Source: Perca fluviatilis (lineage: Eukaryota > Chordata > Actinopteri > Perciformes > Percidae). From it: a stretch of DNA of 64,000 bases. The stretch is from contig NC_053119.1 in the NCBI RefSeq assembly GCF_010015445.1, forward strand, positions 1,349,932-1,413,931, given 5' to 3'. The translations under genes were made by a program, and so were the position numbers. This document shows, in pieces, positions 56,491 to 64,000 of the stretch. The first letter of the stretch is position 1, and each line of letters starts with the position of its first letter. A model generated the notes under the pieces. That model had not been told where the DNA came from and ran no database searches. It saw only the letters and a list, made by a program, of their open reading frames with translations.

Positions 56491-56607
56491 GATCCATCAA
56501 AGACCAGACTCTGCTTACTCTGAACCCAGCTGTGTGTCCTGCAAGAGCGACTGGTCACATCAAGGCCTCATTGAATTTAAAGGTCAACAACCTTCTGCTG
56601 AAAAGAG
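56491..56607 (+). pseudogene. Gene C module exon with lost acceptor
   Basis: Encodes IHQRPDSAYSEPSCVSCKSD then WSHQGLIEFKGQQPSAEKR with donor GTAAGC. The bases before the exon are CCCTGTT, so the AG acceptor has changed to TT. Probably skipped. Confidence 0.7.
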
Positions 56608-57056
56608 GTAAGCTGTATATATTGTAATATTACTAATTTATGTTTCAACCTTTTTGTATCCAGAGAAGTTTTGAAATTTATTTTCAGCATCTTTCTTCTT
56701 CACATATATGTATATGCTCACATCTGAAAGCTGTCCAGTAAGACCAGTCTTCAACTGTAGATCTCAATTTAATATTGGACCTGGTTTGGTCCAATATTAT
56801 CTGGTGTTTTAGCCCCATTAAAAAACATTTTAATGGTTGGGTTGTATGCGCCTCAGAGTGCCTCTTGCAGGGTAACTTCATCTGCACATCCCCCCTGGAG
56901 AACCAGCAACCCTTGGTAAGCATTTGTGTCACCTGGGTCAGGACACTATTTGCCATGGGAAGACTTCTGCCATTTGAGTCTGGACACTTAAGGCCAAGTT
57001 TCAGTGAGTCCCCCCCCCCACCCCCACCCCAAGTCTCCTGACCAAATTCTTCCCAA

Positions 57057-57266
57057 ATGTTGGGTCTGGGTTTGTCAGTTGGATGTCAGAAGTCAATAAG
57101 GGGAAGCAAAAAAGGGAACCACCATCTAACATGTTTTGAGGCCAACAGAAGGTTTTTCATCGTTGACTCCCCAAACTTCTTCTACCGACAAATGTTTGCT
57201 TCCATGACCACAGAAGCTGCAGACCTCCTGGCCTTATATCAGTCTGCTGCTTCAGGAGTCATTTAG
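57057..57266 (+). other. Intronic reading frame, weak GIMAP/AIG1 resemblance
   Basis: Open frame in the gene C intron (56608-57372), which is longer than in A and B. RRFFIVDSPNFF resembles the G3 region of AIG1/GIMAP GTPases (VDTPG-type), but the P-loop and other G motifs are absent and it ends at TAG-like context after AASGVI. Low confidence; it may be chance. Confidence 0.2.
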
Positions 57267-57372
57267 GCCAACCATGTTGTAGTCCTTGTTGCTTCTTAGT
57301 TCATTCTGTTGATTTACTTGTCTCTGTGTGGACAGACATGATGTGAGCTAATTCTTCCTGATTCCTCCACAG

Positions 57373-57451
57373 AGTGGACCAGGAGAGCTCAGAGGTTCTC
57401 AGTGTGCAGTCTGTCCAGCAGCATCAAAAACACCTGGACTCCATCTTTATG
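57373..57451 (+). CDS. Gene C exon (VDQE)
   Basis: 79 bp, acceptor CTCCACAG, donor GTCTGT. Encodes [20 protein letters not shown] then LDSIFM. Confidence 0.85.
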
Positions 57452-57606
57452 GTCTGTACAACAACTACTTTTACATTTACACTGTTCACAATCATCTCCA
57501 TGCTGCACTTTATAGACCAGTGGGTTGTCAGTCTGTCCAACATGGGTCTGGTGTTTGCTTCCATGATTTCAGTTTGATTTGTCATTCATATAATCTTCTG
57601 TTTCAG

Positions 57607-57814
57607 CTGCTGGAAGAGAACATTGTCACTTTTGTGAAGAACGAGCTGAAGAAGATCCAGAAGGTTCTGAGTCCAGATTACCCAGAATGCTCAGAGAGTC
57701 AGAGGGCGGATGAGGATGAAGACCAGAGGAGGAGCAGAGAGGCACTTCTTAAGATCACACTGCACTTCTTGAGGAGAATGAAGGAGGATGAGCTGGCTGA
57801 CCGTCTGCAGCACA
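57607..57814 (+). CDS. Gene C helical exon
   Basis: 208 bp, acceptor GTTTCAG, donor GTAAGA. Encodes [20 protein letters not shown] through LADRLQH. The canonical donor that gene A has lost is intact here. Confidence 0.88.
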
Positions 57815-57964
57815 GTAAGAGGATTTCTCTAAAGATTTAACTGGCTGGACTAATGGGACATTTACTAATGTCTTCAGAGATAATGTTTATATGTAAAATA
57901 TTCAGGGGATATAAACTGTCTACTTTGTAAATCACCTACTGATCTTTTTTCTGTATTCATTTAG

Positions 57965-59717
57965 GAAGTCATTCTGGAGGTTGTAAGCATAAACTCAAAT
58001 CTAACCAGAAGAAGAAGTTCCAGTGTGTTTTTGAGGGGATTGCTAAAGCAGGAAACCAATCCCTTTTGAATCAGATCTTCACAGAGATCTACATCACAAA
58101 GGGAGGGACTGCAGAGGTCAATGATGAACATGAGGTCAGACAGATTGAAACAACATCCAGGAAACCAGACAGACCAGAAACAACAATCAGACGAGAAGAC
58201 ATCTTTAAAACCCCACCTGGAAGAGTTGAACCAATCAGAACAGTTATGACAAAGGGACTGGCATCGGGAAAACAGTCTTAACACAGAAGTTCACTCTGGA
58301 CTGGGCTGAAAACAAAGCCAACCAGGACATCCAGTTCCCATTTCTATTCACCTTCAGAGAGCTGAATGTGCTAAAAGAGAAAAAGTACAGCTTGGTGGAA
58401 CTTGTTGATTACTTCTTTAGTGAAACCAAAGAAGCAGGAATCTGCAGGTTTGACGAGATCCCGGTTGTGTTCATCTTTGATGGTCTGGATGAGTGTCGAC
58501 TTCCTCAACACTGAGATCCTGAGTGATGTTACAAAGTCCACCTCAGTGGATGTGCTGCTGACAAACCTCATCAGGGGGAAACTGCTTCCCTCTGCTCGCC
58601 TCTGGATAACCACACGACCTGCAGCAGCCAATCAGATCCCTCCTGAATGTGTTGACATGGTGACAGAGGTCAGAGGGTTCACTGACCCACAGAAGGAGGA
58701 GTACTTCAGGAAGAGATTCAGAGATGTGAAGCAGGCCAACAGAATCCTCTCCCACATCAAGAAATCACGAAGCCTCCACATCATGTGCCACATCCCAATC
58801 TTCTGCTGGATCACTGCTACAGTTCTGGAGGACATGTTGAAGACCAAAGAGGGAGGAGAGATGCCCAAGACCCTGACTGAGATCTACATCCACTTCCTGG
58901 TGGTTCAGTCCAAAGTGAAGAACATCAAGTATGATGGAGGTGCTGAGACAGATCCACACTGGAGTCCAGAGAGCAGGAAGATGATGGAGTCTCTGGGAAA
59001 ACTGGCTTTTGAGCAGCTGCAGAAAGGCAACCTGATCTTCTATGAATCAGACCTGACAGAGTGTGGCATCGATATCAGCGCAGCCTCAGTGTACTCAGGA
59101 GTGTTCACACAGATCTTTAAAGAGGAGAGAGGACTGTACCAGGACAAGGTGTTCAGCTTTGTCCATCTGAGTGTTCAGGAGTTTCTGGCTGCTCTTCATG
59201 TCCATCTGACCTTCACCAACTCTGGAGTCAACCTGCTGTCAGAAGAACAAATAACATCAACAAAGCTCTACCAGAGTGCTGTGGACAAGGCCTTACAGAG
59301 TCCAAATGGACACCTGGACTTGTTCCTGCGCTTCCTCTTGGGTCTTTCTCTGGAGACCAATCAGAATCTCCTACGAGGCCTGCTGACACAGACAGAAGGT
59401 AGCTCACAGACCAATCAGGAAACAGTGGAGTACATCAAGAAGAATATCAGTAAGAATCTGTCTGCAGAGAGAAGCATAAATCTGTTCCACTGTCTGAATG
59501 AACTGAATGATCATGCTCTAGTGGAGCAGATCCAATGGTACCTGAGATCAGGAAGTCTCTCCACAGATGATCTGTCTCCTGCTCAGTGGTCAGCTCTGGT
59601 CTTCATCTTACTGTCATCAGAGAAAGATCTAGTCGTGTTTGACCTGAAGAAATACTCTGCTTCAGAGGAGGCTCTTTGGAGGCTGCTGCCAGTGGTCAAA
59701 GCCTCCAACAAAGCTCT
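57965..59717 (+). pseudogene. Gene C FISNA-NACHT exon with two deletions
   Basis: 1753 bp, 15 less than A and B. FISNA is intact. The P-loop GVAGIGKT is replaced by [12 protein letters not shown] after a 4-bp loss at about 58254-58260. Walker B still exists in DNA but is out of frame. After an 11-bp loss near 58505 the normal frame returns ([14 protein letters not shown]) and runs to the donor GTAAGTG with no other lesion over about 400 codons. Confidence 0.9.
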
Positions 59718-59804
59718 GTAAGTGTGACATATTCATCATTCAATACTCTATCTTTCAACAGGAGTTAAATATAATAACTTGTTTCCTTTCTGTTGTCTCT
59801 CCAG

Positions 59805-59978
59805 ACTGAGTGGCTGTAACCTGTCAGAGAGAAGCTGTGAAATTCTGTCTTCAGTTCTCAGCTCCCAGTCCTCTAGTCTGAGAGAGCTGGACCTGAGTAG
59901 CAACAACCTGCAGGATTCAGGAGGGAAGCTGATCTCTATTGGACTTAAGAGTCCACACTGCAGACTGGAGACTCTCAG
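59805..59978 (+). CDS. Gene C LRR exon 1
   Basis: 174 bp, [20 protein letters not shown] then [20 protein letters not shown]; acceptor CTCCAG, donor GTCAGA. Confidence 0.9.
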
Positions 59979-61052
59979 GTCAGATCCCGAACAATAATCT
60001 TTGAAAACACAGTATTGAAAAATACTTTGGAAACATTCAAAAGAAGTTAATGTTTCCAAAGTATTTTATTCTGATTTACAATCACTTCATAAAGAAGGAA
60101 ATATAAACTGTGGCTGAGATCCAAAAATCATTCATATTTTACTATCATGTGACTTTGTTTATTCCTGATCATACAAGTAGATCCGACCAGACAATCTGAT
60201 TGGTCAACTAGACATTTAGACAGCACACCCAGAGCCATTTGAGCACACCTGGTGCATCACATAAAATATTGTTCTGCCATTTCCATGGCAACATTGTTAC
60301 TTCCAGGGCTGACTCAAAAAAACAGTAACGTTAGCCTACAATATTGATACAATGGATTGTTTTGTTGTTAATTTTGATTTATATGGAGGACTTAGTTTTG
60401 ATGAATGGTTGGAAGAGGATGAGAAGTGAATCATTGGGTGAAACAACATTTTTACAACACTCTGGAGTTAACTGTTACTGGAATGGTTTGGATCAGATCA
60501 GCTGTTTGGATCACATCAGCTGTGCCACTGACAAGTCAATAATGAAGTTTGTGAACATATAGTAGCTAAATCTATCCATGAAAAAAAGAATGTCAGATAT
60601 TTTAGTTATAACCAGATTAAGTTAGCCAAGCAGTTTGGTGTTTACATGTTTGGTAGTTATTTAGTTTTGGAGAATTCCATGATCTCTACCGTTACAAACC
60701 TAACATTTACTTAAGATGTCTGGCTGACTAACGTTTAACAGGGAGGGACTACAAATTGTCTGTGTTGCTTTTCTTTATTTTGAGAGTGAATTGCCCCACA
60801 ATATGAATACTGTTTGATTATAACTTTTATTTAGTTGGGAACCGTTGTATAATTGCTTTATTACACGAGAGGGTTTGATTTAACGTTTAAATCTTATGTG
60901 AATTTCAATACTGGATGTTTTTTTTTACTCCTCATTCAGTCTTAATTAGTTATCATGTTTCCAACTTGTTTAGAAAATGGATTTTATATTCTCTATCACC
61001 AATAGTCCAGACTTAACATTTAAACACAAATGTTATCTGTCTTCTTAATTAC

Positions 61053-61080
61053 CGTCCCTCCAACAAAGCTCTGTAAGTGT
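61053..61080 (+). other. Intronic fossil of the NACHT exon end in gene C
   Basis: CCCTCCAACAAAGCTCTGTA then AGTGTGA: the last NACHT codons and donor, followed by intron sequence like that after 59717. No acceptor precedes it. Confidence 0.75.
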
Positions 61081-61163
61081 GATTTATTAATCATTAAATA
61101 CTCTGCTATCTTTCAACAGGAGTTAAATATAAATACCTTGTTTCCTTCCTGTTGTCTCTCCAG

Positions 61164-61337
61164 ACTGAGTGGCTGTAACCTGTCAGAGAGAAGCTGTAAA
61201 GCTCTGTCCTCAGTCCTCAGCTCCCAGTCCTCTAGTCTGAGAGAGCTGGACCTGAGTAACAACAACCTGCATGATTCAGGAGTGAAGCTGATCTCTGTTG
61301 GACTGAAGAGTCCACACTGCACACTGGAGACTCTCAG
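61164..61337 (+). CDS. Gene C LRR exon 2
   Basis: 174 bp, [20 protein letters not shown] then [20 protein letters not shown]. Confidence 0.9.
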
Positions 61338-61532
61338 GTCAGATCAAGTTACTGTTTGTCTTTAAAACTTTAAGCTTCATTTAATTTAAACAGCCCTTCT
61401 CATGTTAGGACTAAAATGTTATAATTTCGGAAAATCTTTGAATGTTTCCAAAGTATTTTGTTTTTATTTATAATCACATGTCATATGAAATATGAACTGT
61501 GCCTGAGTTCTAGAAATCCTAATTATTTTAAT

Positions 61533-62833
61533 TAGTGCTGGGCAATGATTCAAAGTTGTAATCGCATGATTTCCCTGATTAATCGCATTGTTATACGCAA
61601 AATCCAATAATGAATTCAAAAGTAGTGTATAGCGCAATTTTATTTTAAATGTTCTGCCATATGAACAAAAGTGCCATCACATTTGTTCTGCAAACAATTA
61701 ACATCAGCATTTTGTTTATACAGTAGCAGTTAAATAAAAATATTTAGTGTAAATCTCAACTTAAACAATGTAATCAAAGCAAATACAAAATTAAAGCATA
61801 TTGCCACTGCCAGGGCATTCATGTTATCCTGTTTGTTATATATATTAAAAAAAACTGCCCACAAAATCCTGAGCCACAATCATAACATTAAAACAGGCAA
61901 TTTCTGAGACAACAGCAGAAACATTGTTTTTTCTTTTATCAGGGAGTAGCATAACCAGTCTCTGTTCAGTACCAAATGTCCCTGTTAGAGTGAGGTGAAG
62001 CACAAACGTTTCAACATAATGTCTCTCCTCGGTTTTCATTACAGTCAGAGCATGTGAATGCAGCGCCCACTGTTCATCAATATAATGCACTGTAATTCCG
62101 AGGTAATTATGGTTACCCAGTGATGTCCAGTAGTCCCCAGTGAGAGTAACATGTTGCAAAGGTGTCACTTTTGCAGTCCTCTCCTTTTCATAACAACGTG
62201 TGTATTCTTATTGTGATGGTGCATCTTGTAAAATCTCATACCTGCCGTCATTTGTTGCAATTCTCAGAATGTTTCTCTGACCAACGTCCTCCACAACACT
62301 AATGGGCCTGCAGTCTATAGCTATCCACTTCGCTATGGCATTTGTTAGCTGTTGTTGTTCTGTTGCCTTTGTTTATCTATACTTCTCCCACACACTGCAT
62401 CTAACGTAGTCTGCCGACGTGCCACTGTTTGTTTCGTTGAATGATTTGCTGGTATCAACTGTGTGTATTGCATGTAGGCGATATTTCAGACTGGAAGTAC
62501 TCAAGAGATAAGAAAATTCACCTTTGCAGTGGTTGCAAATAACTTTGGTTCTGTCGACTGCGCCGTCTGGAAGAAATTTAAAATGAAAATGGCCATGCAA
62601 AAGTTCCGTACCCTTCTCCATGTTTGTTGGTTTGTTTATCCGCTTTTCCTTTCCATTTCCTGTAAGCGCAGCAGCAGTCAGCACAGACTTTTTCAAAATA
62701 AAAGCCTGTGAGCAACAGACATTTACAATAATAAAAGAAATAATAAAAACTGTTAATGCGCGATAAAATAATTGTCGGCATTAATTAATTAATGAGTTAA
62801 CGCTATAATAACGCGTTAACTTGCCCAGCCCTA
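61533..62833 (-). mobile_element. hAT element with BED zinc-finger transposase, 8-bp target duplication
   Basis: 1301 bp with ends TAGTGCTGGGCAA and TTGCCCAGCCCTA. The 8-bp target duplication ATTTTAAT lies at 61525-61532 and 62834-62841. Gene B has the empty site near 38680 (TATATTTTAATATGTG). It sits in the intron between LRR exons 2 and 3 of gene C. Confidence 0.92.
61845..62696 (-). pseudogene. hAT transposase remnant (BED finger and core fragment)
   Basis: 62696-62373 encodes a BED zinc finger (TKVICNHCKGEFSYLLSTSS, then HAIHTVD). 62168-61845 encodes part of the catalytic core (LTGDYWTSLGNHNYLGITVH; MKTEERHYVETF). The section between is frameshifted and the C-terminal dimerisation domain is absent. 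Confidence 0.8.
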
Positions 62834-63012
62834 ATTTTAATATTGTGTGACTTTGATTCCTGATTGAGTCTTGATTAGTTATCTACAACTTGTTTAGAAT
62901 GAAACAGAAATGATTTAAACTGAAAAGGGATTTAATATACTAAACAAAAGTCCAGACTTAACATGTAAACACAAATGTTATTGGTCTTGTTTCCTGTTGG
63001 TTGTCTCTCCAG

Positions 63013-63186
63013 ACTGAGTGTGTGTAACCTGTCAGAGAGAAGCTGTGAAGCTCTGTCCTCAGTTCTTAGCTCCCAGTCCTCTAGTCTGAGAGAGCTGGAC
63101 CTGAGTAACAACAACCTGCAGGATTCAGGAGTGAAGCTGATCTCTGTTGGACTGAAGAGTCCAACCTGCACACTGGAGACTCTCAG
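63013..63186 (+). CDS. Gene C LRR exon 3
   Basis: 174 bp, [20 protein letters not shown] then [20 protein letters not shown]. Donor GTCAGG. Confidence 0.9.
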
Positions 63187-63398
63187 GTCAGGATTCATTA
63201 ACCCATTCAACTGATGACCATTTAAACTCTGATTAACTTTAGTTGATGATTCAAAACACAAATGGCTTTTGCATTCATGTTGTTGCGTTTGTCTTTGTGT
63301 TGAACCGTCTCTGCCACTGTAAAAAACAAACAAACAAAAAAACACGTGGCTCCATGTGTTGACAGAGGGTTCATGTGTGTTGTTCTGTGTATTTGCAG

Positions 63399-63572
63399 TC
63401 TTTCAGGCTGTCTAATCTCAGAGGAAGGCTGTTCTTCTCTGGTCTCAGCTCTGAGCGCCAACCCCTCCCATCTGAGAGAGCTGGACCTGAGCTACAATCA
63501 TCCAGGAGACTCAGGAGTGAAGCTACTGTCAGCGGGACTGGAGGAGCCTCTCTGGAGACTGGACACTCTCAG
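63399..63572 (+). CDS. Gene C LRR exon 4
   Basis: 174 bp, acceptor TTTGCAG, donor [26 protein letters not shown] then [20 protein letters not shown]. Full length, unlike the gene A copy. Confidence 0.9.
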
Positions 63573-63639
63573 GTACAAACACTGATGAACATAAAAAGGA
63601 GATATTTGTGTAGGAAGTATCCAAGGAGATCATCTATAG

Positions 63640-63855
63640 CAGGGATCTTCAACAGGGGGTCCTCAGAGTCAATGCAGGGGGGGTCTCCAACTAATTTAGT
63701 TTTTAAAAGTTTTTGCGAAAATTTAAAAAGTCTTAACATAAATCCAACATATTATTAGCAAATACAAATCTCCATTCTATAGGCTTACTGGCCTATAGTA
63801 GTCACTAAGGTAGCCACCCACAGATACAGTTCATCCTAAGGATTCACTTTGCCAC
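63640..63855. mobile_element. MITE start CAGGGATCTTCAACAGGGGG
   Basis: Begins exactly where gene C departs from gene B (after CAAGGAGATCATCTATAG at 39487 in B). The CAG start suggests hAT. The right border is not resolved. Confidence 0.55.
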
Positions 63856-63860
63856 ATGTA

Positions 63861-64000
63861 CACTCACCTAAAGGATTATTAGAACACCTGTTTAAATTTC
63901 ACGTTAATGAAATTAACTAATCAACCAATCACATGGCAATTGCTTCAATGCATTTAGGGGTGTGGTCCTGGTCAAGACAATCTCCTGAACTCCAAACTGA
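63861..64000. mobile_element. Tc1/mariner-type element end, cut by the window
   Basis: Starts ACACTCACCTAAAGGATTAT, a terminus I recognise as common in fish Tc1/mariner-type elements. It continues past 64000. Confidence 0.5.

Larger units (their letters stand above)
56025..63572 (+). pseudogene. nlrc3-like: Gene C: NLRC3-like copy with broken P-loop, runs off the window
   Basis: Exons: 56025-56159, (56491-56607, acceptor lost), 57373-57451, 57607-57814, 57965-59717, 59805-59978, 61164-61337, 63013-63186, 63399-63572, continuing to the right. The NACHT exon has a 4-bp deletion in the P-loop codons, leading to TAA at 58279-58281, and an 11-bp deletion near 58505 that restores frame. The rest, including all four LRR exons, is clean. 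This suggests recent loss or sequence refreshed by gene conversion. No start matching A and B was found. The B30.2 exon would lie beyond 64000. Confidence 0.85.

Noticed and set aside
58402..59721. Treating the 439-codon frame of gene C as an independent intact gene
   Set aside because: It is the downstream part of the NACHT exon after the compensating deletion, and its first 30 codons are out-of-frame translation.
60344..60562. 72-codon frame in the gene C LRR intron
   Set aside because: No domain, no splice borders, and most of it is absent from the matching gene A intron.

Overview
This is vertebrate nuclear DNA, almost certainly from a teleost (probably percomorph) fish. The evidence is spliced exons with GT/AG borders, long (CA)n tracts, and transposon families common in fish genomes. 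The backbone is a cluster of three NLRC3-like innate immune receptor genes of the fish-specific FISNA-NACHT-LRR(-B30.2) type. They are buried in, and partly broken by, mobile elements.

Layout. Gene A (minus strand, coding exons 22281 down to 1983, 5' UTR exon near 24.4 kb) and gene B (plus strand, 5' UTR exon near 33.2 kb, coding 34688-50676) are head to head. Gene C (plus, about 56.0 kb to beyond the right edge) follows B in tandem. A and B match exon for exon, and their 5' UTR exons, CA/GT tracts and parts of the intergenic DNA also match in inverted order, so the pair arose by inverted duplication. Gene B is the only one that reads intact (1152 codons, P-loop and B30.2 present). Gene A has an intact NACHT exon but an 8-bp deletion in its last LRR exon, a displaced splice donor, and no B30.2 exon inside the window. 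Gene C has a 4-bp deletion in its P-loop followed by a stop, then an 11-bp deletion that restores frame: a pseudogene or a truncated gene.

Mobile DNA. Gene A introns hold an L1/Tx1-type LINE (5241-10873, itself split by a hAT element with an 8-bp target duplication) and a BEL/Pao LTR element (12017-17174, 5-bp target duplication). The intron before the B30.2 exon of gene B is about 10 kb: a Tc1 copy split by an L1-type LINE, which is in turn split by a piggyBac-like MITE and an L2-type LINE, plus a LINE 3' fragment in the same Tc1. Gene C holds a 1.3-kb BED-type hAT element. For four of these insertions a paralogous gene in the same window shows the empty site, so the copies act as controls for one another. 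The space between A and B (24.5-33.1 kb) has no host protein gene I can support. It holds MITEs, a palindromic unit, two tRNA-Glu-like pseudogenes, and a decayed IS630/mariner-type transposase.

How the genes work. These receptors are cytoplasmic. FISNA and NACHT bind nucleotide and drive oligomerisation, LRR exons of 174 bp form the sensing solenoid, and the C-terminal B30.2 domain is a presumed ligand-binding module. Nothing here looks like a new enzymatic system. The most informative signals are the inverted duplication, the LRR exon expansion and contraction with a fossil of the NACHT exon inside an intron, the shared Tc1 insertion that predates the duplication, and an orphan terminal coding exon of an unidentified gene at 2343-2642.
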